From contig JBBRTW010000006.1 of assembly GCA_038244055.1 (NCBI GenBank), forward strand, positions 1 to 41,771: a stretch of DNA of 41,771 bases, in the 5' to 3' direction. This document shows positions 1-7,699 of the stretch, piece by piece (the stretch's first letter is position 1; each line of letters opens with the position of its first letter). A model generated the notes under the pieces. The model was not told the DNA's origin, made no database searches, and saw only the letters and a program-made list of their open reading frames with translations. The translations under genes and the position numbers were made by a program. This DNA comes from DASPKW01 sp038244055 (GTDB taxonomy: Bacteria; Planctomycetota; Phycisphaerae; Tepidisphaerales; Tepidisphaeraceae).

Positions 1-317
1 CAGGTCACCGAGCATTCGTGCGGGTTCATGTCATCGAAGAAGAACGGCTGGCTCTCCCGGCCGGTGGCGGTGACGAACTGCACCGAGTGCTTGCGCACGA
101 AGTTCGTCGCCTTCATTTTTTCGAGGAGCCCGAGGCGCTTGAAGGTCCAGTAGGTTTCGGGCATCAGCGATTCGCCGATGTGGAAGCGCGGAAACTTCCC
201 GCGCTCTAGCATCAGCACCTTCCTGCCCGCATCGGCCAAGAGGGTCGCGACGGTCGATCCCGAAGGTCCGCCGCCGATCACTACGACATCGTAAACGACT
301 TCTTTCATCTGGCTCAT
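1..317 (-). CDS. FAD-dependent oxidoreductase, halogenase/geranylgeranyl-reductase-like (N-terminal part)
   Basis: This is the first 105 codons of a flavoprotein whose 3' end lies beyond the window. The N-terminus begins MSQMKEVVYDVVVIGGGPSG, a Rossmann dinucleotide-binding beta-alpha-beta with GGGPSGS, followed by LADAGRKVLMLERG, where the Glu would bind the adenosine ribose. PRFHIGESLMP follows, a sequence typical of the tryptophan-halogenase/geranylgeranyl-reductase superfamily. The start at 317 is chosen from reading-frame extent; a second in-frame ATG lies at 308. The neighbour downstream on the same strand sense is a chorismate-lyase-like gene, so a role in a secondary-metabolite or pigment pathway is possible. 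Whether it halogenates or only oxidises cannot be seen, because the later motifs are outside the window. Confidence 0.8.
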   Translation of the reverse strand, partial: MSQMKEVVYDVVVIGGGPSGSTVATLLADAGRKVLMLERGKFPRFHIGESLMPETYWTFKRLGLLEKMKATNFVRKHSVQFVTATGRESQPFFFDDMNPHECSVT

Positions 318-355
318 CGCGTTGATCCTTGTTTGAACAAGTGTTGGGGAAAAAA

Positions 356-404
356 GAAGTTAGAAGATAGAAGTTAGAAGTTAGAAGCGAGTAGGGAGAA
401 GCAG
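356..404. repeat. Heptanucleotide tandem repeat (GAAGTTA/GAAGCGA), left arm
   Basis: Seven consecutive 7-nt units: GAAGTTA, GAAGATA, GAAGTTA, GAAGTTA, GAAGCGA and two degenerate units. The same words recur as reverse complements at 702-764, so the two arrays form an inverted pair around a spacer of about 300 bp. The array lies just upstream of the FAD oxidoreductase start. Confidence 0.9.
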
Positions 405-701
405 GGACTTCCATGGGGGCGATCGAAGATTCCGGGATTGTGCGTGTCGCTCTCATTTTCAAAACTGCACTACTGGGTTCACAATCGTTACTGTCATCCT
501 GAGGGGAGCTATGCGACCCGAAGGATCTGGTCGATGCGTGCTGGACTGCTTCCAAGTCAAACGGCCAATCATTTGATGCAAGTTCCTCGGTCGCCTGAAG
601 CGCCCTCGGAACGACTCTTAACATGTCTGCTAAATATAACTCCTAAAACCCCGTCGCAACCTCAATCACTTCTAACTCGCCGCCGACGTCTTTCCAACTA
701 C
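405..701. other. Non-coding spacer with a dispersed-repeat-like segment
   Basis: No gene is credible here; the overlapping open frames are out-of-frame readings. At 492-528 there is TGTCATCCTGAGG, then a short spacer, then CGAAGGATCT. This resembles the dispersed intergenic TGTCATCCTGAG...CGAAGGATCT sequences I recall from several GC-rich bacterial phyla, here with a variant centre. That comparison is from memory and was not searched. Confidence 0.4.
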
Positions 702-764
702 CTTCTCGCTTCTCGCTTCTCGCTTCTCGCTTCTAACTTCTAACTTCTAACTTCTAACTTCTCC
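702..764. repeat. Heptanucleotide tandem repeat (CTTCTCG/CTTCTAA), right arm
   Basis: Nine perfect-register 7-nt units: CTTCTCG four times, CTTCTAA four times, then CTTCTCC. These are the reverse complements of the words at 356-404. The array ends immediately before the stop codon of the chorismate-lyase-like gene, so it lies in its 3' region and would fold with the left arm only over a long distance. Confidence 0.9.
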
Positions 765-765
765 G

Positions 766-1335
766 TCAAAATCCAGTCACAACCTCCAGCACTTCCACCG
801 CTGCCTCGCCATTGCAGTAGATCGTGCCCAGCCGGCCGAAAAGCGTTCGATCGGCTTTCGCGCCCAGCCATTTCAAAATTCCGCAGCCCGGCTCGAGCTT
901 GAGGAACCATTTGGGCTGGACGCGCTGGAGGATGTTGTGCCGCAGGAGCAATTCGCCCATGGGCGTGCGCTGGTGGAAGATCTCCTGCCAGACGGGCTGG
1001 GGCACGAATCGCAAATCCAGGCGGATCAGGCCGTATTCCACGATGTCGTGCCCGCGCGGGATGGTCAGGGCGATCTTCCGGCTGTACAGGTTCCCCTCGA
1101 AGTGCATTTCCTTGACGTGCAGTTCCATGAAGGCTTTGTAGTGGGACGTCAGGGTGAGGGTCATGTGCTTTTCATGCACGAGCAGTTCGCGATACGGCTC
1201 CGGTATGTCGGCCGGCTCGATGACCTTCGCATCGAACGCGAGTTTCTCGCAACCGACGAACCCGCTGGCAAGCTCGGCGAACGCCTCCTGCGGCGTCGCG
1301 CAGTCGGCCAGGGGTTTGGTTCGGAGGAGGTTCAT
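766..1335 (-). CDS. Chorismate-lyase-like (UbiC/DUF98-type) protein
   Basis: A 189-residue soluble protein. The middle of the chain reads LVHEKHMTLTLTSHY, then SRKIALTIP, then VEYGLIRLDLRFVP, then TPMGELLLRHNI. This order (alternating beta strands, an Arg-containing strand, and the PLG-like turn near the C-terminal third) is characteristic of the chorismate pyruvate-lyase fold, and the length fits that family. Known members release 4-hydroxybenzoate from chorismate; activity here is inferred. It sits between a FAD oxidoreductase and a HemN-like radical SAM gene on the same strand, an arrangement suggesting a shared pathway in which an aromatic starter is made and modified. The start at 1335 is the only sensible ATG. 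Confidence 0.6.
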   Translation of the reverse strand: MNLLRTKPLADCATPQEAFAELASGFVGCEKLAFDAKVIEPADIPEPYRELLVHEKHMTLTLTSHYKAFMELHVKEMHFEGNLYSRKIALTIPRGHDIVEYGLIRLDLRFVPQPVWQEIFHQRTPMGELLLRHNILQRVQPKWFLKLEPGCGILKWLGAKADRTLFGRLGTIYCNGEAAVEVLEVVTGF

Positions 1336-1342
1336 TTGAGAA

Positions 1343-1370
1343 AGGCAGAAGGATGAAGGATGAATGAAGA
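1343..1370. repeat. Heptanucleotide repeat (AGGATGA)
   Basis: Units AGGCAGA, AGGATGA, AGGATGA, ATGAAGA in 7-nt register between the chorismate-lyase-like gene and the radical SAM gene. The same main word and the same AGGCAGA variant occur (inverted) near glmU at 36861-36888, about 35 kb away. Confidence 0.8.
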
Positions 1371-1376
1371 CTTTAC

Positions 1377-2714
1377 TTATGTGTAGCGGATGTTTTGGAA
1401 TTGGGGTTCGAAGAATCTGGGAAGGAGGGAATCGACTCGGAGGAGGCCTTCTCTCGTGAGGCGGACTCCGTCATCGGTGACGGTGGCGACGCCTTCGGCG
1501 ACGAGGGAGTTGAAAGGCTGGGCGAATTCTTTGGTGATGTCGGCTCCGAATTTGTTCTGGAAATAGGCGGTGTCGATCCGGCCGGTTTTTAGCAGGAGAA
1601 TCATTTCCCGGATCAGGCGCTGATGATCGGTGACCGGCAAGGCGCGGTGGATCGGCAACTCGCCCGCGCCGATCCGCTCGACGTAGTCCTCCCAGCGGTC
1701 GACATTCTGATAATGCACTCCCTGGAAATGTCCGAAGCTGGCCACGCCCGTGCCCACCAGGTCGGCCCCGCGCCAGAGGGAATCGCGGTAGACAAATCCC
1801 GCGTGCCGCTCGGGCTTCACCAGCGTGTAGGCGCTGCTGACCTTGTACCCGGCCGCCTCGAACTGCTTGAAGGCGTAATCCACCCATCCGCGCTTCTGCG
1901 CCCAGGAGGCGATCGGCGTCTCGGTATCCCCATGCTCCTTGGCCTCCCGCGCGATCCCCGTGTTGAAGGGCACTTCCATCTGATAGATCGTCACCGAATC
2001 GGGGTCCAGCTTGATGGCCTTCTCCACCGTCAGTTTCCATTTGTCTTCGGTTTCACCCAGCATTCCGGCGATCAGATCGATATTCACCTGCTGGAAACCG
2101 GCCTGGCGAATCCAGTCCCAGGCCCGGAAAATCTCCGGAGACTTATGCGCCCGCCCGTTGGTGGAAAGAACCTCATCGTCGAAATGCTCGACGCCCAGGC
2201 TCAGCCGCGTCACGCCGATTTTCTTGATCGCCTGCAGCTTGGATTCCTTGAGCGTTCCCGGCTCGCATTCGAAGGTGACTTCCTTGGCCGCGTCCCAGGT
2301 CCAACTGTGATTGATCCGCTCGATCAACCGCTCGAGCTGGGCATTGGAGAGAAACGAAGGCGTGCCCCCGCCGAAATAGACGAACTCAAACTGCCGGCCG
2401 GCAAATCCTTCGCGACCGGCGTACAGTTCGATCTCCTTCGCCAGCGTCGCCAGATAGGTTTCGACCTCATCCGCGTTCTTATCCGTGTAAACCCTGAAGT
2501 AGCAGAACTTGCATCGCTTGCGGCAAAATGGGATGTGCAGGTAAAGCCCCAGGCGCGCTTTGGCATCCTTGGGCGGCTGATTGAATGCGTTCAGCGCGGC
2601 CGGCACATGCTCGGGCGACCAGACTGAGAAGGGGGGGTAATTCGAAATAAAATAGCTGCCGACCTCGGTCTTTTTCGGTTCCGGCTTGGCTTGCTCGAGC
2701 GTCAGGGACATCAA
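1377..2714 (-). CDS. HemN/HemW-like radical SAM protein (coproporphyrinogen III oxidase family)
   Basis: A 445-residue radical SAM enzyme. Residues 58-73 read YLHIPFCRKRCKFCYF, giving the C64-x3-C68-x2-C71 cluster motif that binds the 4Fe-4S/SAM centre. FVYFGGGTPSFL follows near residue 110, the glycine-rich SAM-binding segment typical of HemN-like proteins. The C-terminal part has the winged-helix-like region of the family (RLIREMILLLKTGRID, then TREGLLRVDSLLPRFF). True HemN carries out oxygen-independent coproporphyrinogen decarboxylation, HemW is a haem chaperone, and other relatives are tailoring enzymes. Next to a chorismate-lyase-like gene and a flavoprotein rather than haem genes, a tailoring role is plausible but unproven. 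ATG at 2714 gives MM; the second Met is equally possible. Confidence 0.85.
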   Translation of the reverse strand: MMSLTLEQAKPEPKKTEVGSYFISNYPPFSVWSPEHVPAALNAFNQPPKDAKARLGLYLHIPFCRKRCKFCYFRVYTDKNADEVETYLATLAKEIELYAGREGFAGRQFEFVYFGGGTPSFLSNAQLERLIERINHSWTWDAAKEVTFECEPGTLKESKLQAIKKIGVTRLSLGVEHFDDEVLSTNGRAHKSPEIFRAWDWIRQAGFQQVNIDLIAGMLGETEDKWKLTVEKAIKLDPDSVTIYQMEVPFNTGIAREAKEHGDTETPIASWAQKRGWVDYAFKQFEAAGYKVSSAYTLVKPERHAGFVYRDSLWRGADLVGTGVASFGHFQGVHYQNVDRWEDYVERIGAGELPIHRALPVTDHQRLIREMILLLKTGRIDTAYFQNKFGADITKEFAQPFNSLVAEGVATVTDDGVRLTREGLLRVDSLLPRFFEPQFQNIRYT

Positions 2715-2871
2715 TCTGCCTCAAACTACAGGGCGACTCAAAAATCACATCGCCTGGCGGCGAAAATCGGACCTCGTCAGTCCACAATACCCCGATGATA
2801 GGGCAGCGGTTGAAGGAGGGACACTTTGAAATTCGGATGGGGTTGCCACATATAATGATTCTTGCGACGGC

Positions 2872-4137
2872 CTATTCCGCATCGCCCGTTTCAGTCGCGG
2901 CCTCGATCACGCCCGCCTCCGCCGCCATCCCCCGCCCCGCGATGCGCACCTGCCGGCGAAACCGCTTGGGACTCGTCCCCACATATTGCTTGAATACGCG
3001 GATCAGTTTCACCACGCTGCCGAACCCGGCCGACGCCGCAACGGCGCGAATCTTCGAATTGCTCTGCGCCAGCAGTTCCTGGGCGCACTGCACGCGCCGG
3101 CCGTTGATCTCCTGAAGAATCGTCCGCCCCAGCGAATCCTTGAAGCGGGTCTGGAGACGCCGCAGCGAAAGCCCTGTGGCGGCCGACACTTCCCCCAGCC
3201 CGATGCGCCTTCGGTAATTCAGGATGATGTAGCGCAGGGCCCGCGCGACTTCCAGATCCGTCACCGCAAGCATGTTGGTCGATTCGCGCTCGGCGATTTT
3301 TGTCGGCTGCACCAGAATCGGGCCGGTCGGCGCGGCTTGGCCGTTCATGAGTTTATCGAGCAGCGCGGCCGCCTCGTAACCCACTCGCTCCTGATCCGGA
3401 TCGATGCTGGAGATCGGCACGGCCGCCGGCAGGCAGCGGTATTCGAAATTGTCCACCCCGAGAATGGCCGCCTGTTCGGGGACCTGGATATCCGCATCCT
3501 GACATGCCCGCAACGTTCGCACGGCGGTGCCATCGTTGGCGGTCAGCAGGCCGATCGGAAACGCCCCAGCCATGCGCAGATCGCCCACCCGATCCACAGG
3601 CATCTCAAAATATTTCAGCCCCATCGCCTCGGCCGCGATGCGCATGGCTTCCTTGCGCCGCCAGGCCACCACGTTATCCAGTTCCCATACGAACCCGACA
3701 TTGCGATACCCCTTGGATGAAAAATGTTCCACCGCCATCCGCGCGATCTTATGGGCATCGGTCTTGACGCGCGGGAAATGGCTCAGTTCATCGTACTCGC
3801 CGATATCCACCACCGGCGTCGTGGCCCTCTTGAGCCAGTCGATGAATTCCACGCTCGGGCCGTGGAAGGAGATGATCCCATCGCCGTTCCACGAGGCGGG
3901 CATCGTTCGAACCTGCGTGTAGGCATCTTCGAGAATCCACCCCGCTTCGGCCGCATAGCGGGCGACGCCACTGTGATGCCGGTAGTCGTAATATTGCAGG
4001 ACGAGCAGGACGCGCCGCCGCGCCCGCGGATTAGCGATGGATCGTCCACTCAATGGCTCGGGCTGCGGCGCTTTGGCCGAGGTTTGCGAATCAGTTTGAA
4101 GATCGTCCTTCGTCATTCCAGTCTTTATATTGCGCAA
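2872..4137 (-). CDS. XylR-like transcriptional regulator (LacI-type sensor plus AraC HTH), copy 1
   Basis: A 421-residue one-component regulator. After a short basic linker, residues about 43-290 form a periplasmic-binding-protein-like sugar-sensing domain (RRVLLVLQYYDYRHHSGVA; DGIISFHG; PVVDIGEYD; GLLTANDGTAVRTLRAC; AAILGVDNFEYRC). The C-terminal about 100 residues are an AraC-family double HTH (ARALRYIILNYRRRIGLGEV; LSLRRLQTRFKDSLGRT; SVVKLIRVFKQYVGTSPKRFRR). This layout matches E. coli XylR, a sugar-responsive activator, and is abundant in Planctomycetota. It is followed upstream by a clear paralogue 44 bp away on the same strand. No sugar operon is adjacent, so the effector is unknown. 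Confidence 0.9.
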   Translation of the reverse strand: MRNIKTGMTKDDLQTDSQTSAKAPQPEPLSGRSIANPRARRRVLLVLQYYDYRHHSGVARYAAEAGWILEDAYTQVRTMPASWNGDGIISFHGPSVEFIDWLKRATTPVVDIGEYDELSHFPRVKTDAHKIARMAVEHFSSKGYRNVGFVWELDNVVAWRRKEAMRIAAEAMGLKYFEMPVDRVGDLRMAGAFPIGLLTANDGTAVRTLRACQDADIQVPEQAAILGVDNFEYRCLPAAVPISSIDPDQERVGYEAAALLDKLMNGQAAPTGPILVQPTKIAERESTNMLAVTDLEVARALRYIILNYRRRIGLGEVSAATGLSLRRLQTRFKDSLGRTILQEINGRRVQCAQELLAQSNSKIRAVAASAGFGSVVKLIRVFKQYVGTSPKRFRRQVRIAGRGMAAEAGVIEAATETGDAE

Positions 4138-4180
4138 TCGCCGGCGCGCTCACAATGGCCGCGCCGCAACGCGACAAAGC

Positions 4181-5380
4181 TCACTCCACCTTCGAAAGCC
4201 CTGCGCGCGTTTCACCCATTGCTTCATCAGAAGCCTGCTTGCGATAGCGCTTGGGGCTGGTTCCCGCATACTGCTGGAAGACCCGGATCATCTTGACGGC
4301 GCTGCCGAATCCCACCTCGTCGGCGATGACGCGAATCCGCTTGGTGGTTTGTTCCAGTTGCTTCTGGGCATAGCGGACGCGCCGGCCGTTGATTTCCTGG
4401 AGGATGGTCCGGCCGAGGCATTCCTTGAAGCGCGTCTGCAAGCGCCGCAGGGAGATTCCGGTCGCCCGGGCGACATCGCGCAGCCCCACCTGCGTTCGAA
4501 AGCTGCGAATGATGTAGCGCAGAGCCCGCGCCACTTCCACATCCGACACGGCATGCATGTCTGTTGAATCGCGCTCCACCACCCCCACCGGCGGCATGCG
4601 CAGCGTCTGGGCCGGCGCGGATTCGCCATTCATCAGCCGATCCAGCAGGGCCGCCGCTTCGTAGCCGATTTTTTCCTGGGCTGAATCGATGCTCGACAGT
4701 GACACCGAGGCCGGCACGCAGCGATATTCGAAATTGTCGATCCCCAGGATGGCCGCCTGCTCGGGCACGAGAATCCCGGCATCTTCGCAGGCCCGCAGCG
4801 CCCGAACGGCCACCGCATCGTTAGCCGCGATAACGCCAACCGGAAACGCCCCGGCCAATTGCAATTGCCCCAACTGCGAGAGGGGCAGCTCCAGCAGCCT
4901 CATCCGCCGCATGTGGGCTTCGGCCCGGATCGCTTCCAGCCGTGCCCGATGCACCGGCCGCTCGATCAACCAGGTGAATGCCAGTGTCTTGTATCCCCTG
5001 GCGGCGAAGTGGTCCACCGCCATCGTTCCCAGTTTCTTGTGGTCCCCGCACACCCTTGGGAAATCGCTGAAATCCGAATTCTCCCCGATATCCACCACCG
5101 GGACCCCCATTCCGCCCAGCCAGCGGACGTATTCCGCGTTATCCCCGTGGAAGGAAATGATCCCATCGCCCTTCCAATCCGTCGGCAGACTTTTCAATTG
5201 GGTGAAGGCATCATCCAATGCCCAGCCCCGCTCGGTGGCGTATTTTGCGGCCCCGCTATGGTGGCGGTAGTCATAATATGACAACGCCAGCAACACCCTC
5301 TTTCGCTGGGTTGGGGAAACACCATCCGCCGGAGTTACATGTTGGGTGCTCAAACTGTTCCTCTCCTGAAGCCTGGCCAA
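4181..5380 (-). CDS. XylR-like transcriptional regulator (LacI-type sensor plus AraC HTH), copy 2
   Basis: A 399-residue paralogue of the gene at 2872-4137, with the same order of domains and many identical blocks (SYYDYRHHSGAAKYA; DGIISFHGDNAEY; PVVDIGEN; EQAAILGIDNFEYRC; RTILQEINGRRV). The sensor domain spans roughly residues 28-275 and the AraC HTH residues 295-390. The pair arose by tandem duplication. The ligand-contact region after the PVVDIGE block and the segment around residue 180 differ between copies, so they may respond to different sugars. The last residues (ASDEAMGETRAGLSKVE) are unlike copy 1. As the first gene of the pair, its upstream spacer probably holds the promoter. Confidence 0.9.
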   Translation of the reverse strand: MARLQERNSLSTQHVTPADGVSPTQRKRVLLALSYYDYRHHSGAAKYATERGWALDDAFTQLKSLPTDWKGDGIISFHGDNAEYVRWLGGMGVPVVDIGENSDFSDFPRVCGDHKKLGTMAVDHFAARGYKTLAFTWLIERPVHRARLEAIRAEAHMRRMRLLELPLSQLGQLQLAGAFPVGVIAANDAVAVRALRACEDAGILVPEQAAILGIDNFEYRCVPASVSLSSIDSAQEKIGYEAAALLDRLMNGESAPAQTLRMPPVGVVERDSTDMHAVSDVEVARALRYIIRSFRTQVGLRDVARATGISLRRLQTRFKECLGRTILQEINGRRVRYAQKQLEQTTKRIRVIADEVGFGSAVKMIRVFQQYAGTSPKRYRKQASDEAMGETRAGLSKVE

Positions 5381-5738
5381 TCAAGACGTGCAAAACACCA
5401 GGCACGAGTCCCACTTCGCAAGGCAAGCCCGAAAGAATTAGACACACGCCTGTCTTGAAATGCAAGATCGATAAAGATGAATCGCGTCAGTAAGATTGCC
5501 CGGGTATTTCCTGTCCATTCATCGCCGTCTTGAACCGGTGCTGGGAATATGCGAAGATGGAAGTCGTTGCAGTGCAGTTAATCCTGCTGAATGGCTGAGG
5601 CCGCCGATGACGACCAAAACGTGCTAAGTTCCGCGTGCGAAGCATCCGACTTTTGTCGGACTCATCCCACCCGGTACGAAGCGCGGTTGATCCTCACCGG
5701 CGGTTTTTGCGTTTGTGGAATCTTCTTTGGAGCTTGGT
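5381..5738. other. Divergent intergenic region between the regulator pair and asd
   Basis: A 358-bp spacer between divergent genes that must hold promoters in both directions, but I see no convincing -35/-10 pair. At 5645-5660 there is a perfect small hairpin, TCCGAC-TTTT-GTCGGA, about 80 bp before the asd start. It could be an operator half-pair or a leader hairpin. Confidence 0.4.
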
Positions 5739-6743
5739 ATGTCCGTGAATGTTGCTGTCGTTGGCGTCACCGGCGCTGTGGGCCAGGAATTTCTCGCCGT
5801 CCTGGCGGAGCGGAACTTCCCGATCAAGAATCTCAAGCTGCTCGCCTCGGCGCGCAGCGCGGGCAAGACGGTGGAGTTCAAAGGCCAGACGTACATCATC
5901 GAAGAGCTGACGAAGGATTCGTTCAAGGACATCCAGATTGCGCTCTTCAGCGCGGGGGGATCGATTTCGAAAGAGTTCGGGCCGATCGCCGTCGCGGCCG
6001 GCGCGGTGGTGGTCGATAACTCCTCGGCCTTCCGGATGAAGGATGGAATCCCGCTGGTGGTGCCGGAGGTCAATCCCGAGCAGATTCACCGGCATAACGG
6101 GCTGATCGCCAACCCGAATTGCTCGACGATCATCATGAACGTGCCGGTCTGGCCGCTGCACAAGGTCAACAAGGTCAAGCGCCTGGTGGTGAGCACCTAC
6201 CAGGCCGTCAGCGGGGCCGGAGCGTGGGGGTTGTACGAGCTCGATGCGCAGATCAAGTCCTTCGCGGCCGGCCAGCCGGTGAAGAAGGAGAAGTTCCCCC
6301 ACCAGATTCTCAACAACGTCTTCTCGCACAACTCGAAGGTTGACCCGGCCACGGGCTACAACGAGGAGGAGATCAAGATGGTCAACGAGACCCGCAAGAT
6401 CTTCGGCGACCCGAAAATCATGGTCACGGCCACCTGCGTGCGCGTGCCCGTGCCGCGGGCGCACAGCGAGGCGATCAACATCGAATTCGAGCGGCCGATC
6501 ACTCCGGCGCAGGTGCGGGAGATTCTCTCCAAAGCGCCGGGAATCAAGATCGTGGATGACCCGGCCGGCAATTACTTCCCGATGCCGCTGGAAGCCAGCG
6601 GGCAGGATGATGTGCTGGTCGGGAGGATTCGCCAGGACATCAGCCGGGAAGATGGGCGGGGGATCGACCTGTTCGTTTCGGGCGATCAGATCCGCAAGGG
6701 CGCGGCGACCAATGCGATCCAGATCGCGGAGAAGCTGGTGTAA
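5739..6743 (+). CDS. asd: Aspartate-semialdehyde dehydrogenase
   Basis: The 334-residue enzyme reduces aspartyl phosphate to aspartate semialdehyde for lysine/diaminopimelate, threonine and methionine synthesis. The N-terminal Rossmann motif is VAVVGVTGAVGQEFL. The catalytic cysteine is C128 in NPNCSTI, and the phosphate/substrate region VPEVNP, the SGAG-like VSGAGAWG loop and VRVPVPRAHSEAI are all present. Length and order match bacterial Asd. I take the start at 5739 (MSVNVAVVG), preceded by TTTGGAG, rather than an in-frame ATG 24 bp upstream, because the Rossmann strand normally starts close to the N-terminus. Homoserine dehydrogenase from the same pathway lies about 31 kb away. The 3' end converges on a prepilin-like gene with only 9 bp between stop codons. 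Confidence 0.97.
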   Translation: MSVNVAVVGVTGAVGQEFLAVLAERNFPIKNLKLLASARSAGKTVEFKGQTYIIEELTKDSFKDIQIALFSAGGSISKEFGPIAVAAGAVVVDNSSAFRMKDGIPLVVPEVNPEQIHRHNGLIANPNCSTIIMNVPVWPLHKVNKVKRLVVSTYQAVSGAGAWGLYELDAQIKSFAAGQPVKKEKFPHQILNNVFSHNSKVDPATGYNEEEIKMVNETRKIFGDPKIMVTATCVRVPVPRAHSEAINIEFERPITPAQVREILSKAPGIKIVDDPAGNYFPMPLEASGQDDVLVGRIRQDISREDGRGIDLFVSGDQIRKGAATNAIQIAEKLV

Positions 6744-6752
6744 GCGCGCCGA

Positions 6753-7592
6753 TCAATACGACCGGGGCAGGAACCAGGATCCGGTGTAGTAGCGTTCATC
6801 CATCTTCTGCACCTTGTCGAGCTGCTCGACATGGCCGTCGACGAACAGGACGTTGGACTGGCCTTTGTGGCGGAGGTATTCGATGTCGTGGCCGGGGTAT
6901 TCGGTGAGCTTGCCGCGCTTGGCGGGGTCGGAGCTGGCGAAGGTGTCGCCGTTGCTGCCGCCATCGAGCGTCGATTCCCAGGCATCCTGTGCGATGATTG
7001 TTTGTGCGGGATGTCGGACGCGGGAGATGCGGCGGCCAAGGGCGCTGCTCCACGAGCCATTGTTCTTGCGCATGAGGGCGATCTCCTCGGTGGTGCCGAA
7101 GAAAGTCAGGCGCTGGGCATCGCTCAGGGCGCTGTTGGTATTGCCCCAGCCGTTGTAGCCGTAGGCGGTGTACTGGTTGGTGTAGCCAGCGCCGTCGGTC
7201 TTCTGCTGATTGGAGGGGCAGGCGAAGACATCCTTGGTCAGGTTGGATGCGACGGCGAAGAACGCCCCCCAGTAGGCGGTGGAATCATTGGGGTCGATGA
7301 TCTGGGTCGGGTCGGCGGGATCGACCAGGACGCTGCCATTGCGGAAGGGAGGGGTGTACTGGTTGTTGGTGTTGAGATAGATCTGGAAGGCCTGGCCGAT
7401 CGTGCGGAGGTTGGCGGCGCATTTGACGGTGTTGGCCTGTTCGCGGGCGCGGCTCAGGGAGGGGAGGAGAATGCCGATCAAAATAGCGATGATGCCAATG
7501 ACGACCAGGAGCTCAACGAGCGTGAAGGCGCGCAGAAGCACACGAGTGTGGGGAATGCCCACTTGGCGGGGTGCGGAAGAATTGGCGGCCAT
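6753..7592 (-). CDS. Prepilin-type N-terminal cleavage/methylation protein with H-x9-DG tail
   Basis: A 279-residue pseudopilin-like protein. The N-terminus carries RAFTLVELLVVIGIIAIL, a class III (type IV pilin/T2SS) leader with the Phe-Thr-Leu-x-Glu core, cleaved by prepilin peptidase and followed by a hydrophobic helix. The remainder is the globular SBP-like region found in large paralogous families in Planctomycetota, ending with HKGQSNVLFVDGHVE, the H-x9-DG signature. The start at 7592 is supported by AGAGGAG six bases upstream; an upstream ATG in frame (7631) has no such site. It is likely translocated and membrane-anchored. Substrate and assembly are unknown. Confidence 0.9.
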   Translation of the reverse strand: MAANSSAPRQVGIPHTRVLLRAFTLVELLVVIGIIAILIGILLPSLSRAREQANTVKCAANLRTIGQAFQIYLNTNNQYTPPFRNGSVLVDPADPTQIIDPNDSTAYWGAFFAVASNLTKDVFACPSNQQKTDGAGYTNQYTAYGYNGWGNTNSALSDAQRLTFFGTTEEIALMRKNNGSWSSALGRRISRVRHPAQTIIAQDAWESTLDGGSNGDTFASSDPAKRGKLTEYPGHDIEYLRHKGQSNVLFVDGHVEQLDKVQKMDERYYTGSWFLPRSY

Positions 7593-7699
7593 CCTGGCTC
7601 CTCTTTGAGAGGAATGGACATGCGCGATCATCGCGGGAGTGTCTTACTCCGCGACGATATGTACCGCAATCAGCCAGGGTCGGCAACTATTGGCCGGTC

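Noticed and set aside
356..764. CRISPR array
   Set aside because: Units are 7 nt in direct tandem with no unique spacers, and no cas genes are near.
1623..2627. 334-codon open frame on the plus strand opposite the radical SAM gene
   Set aside because: Antisense shadow; the minus-strand frame has the CxxxCxxC cluster and glycine-rich motif.
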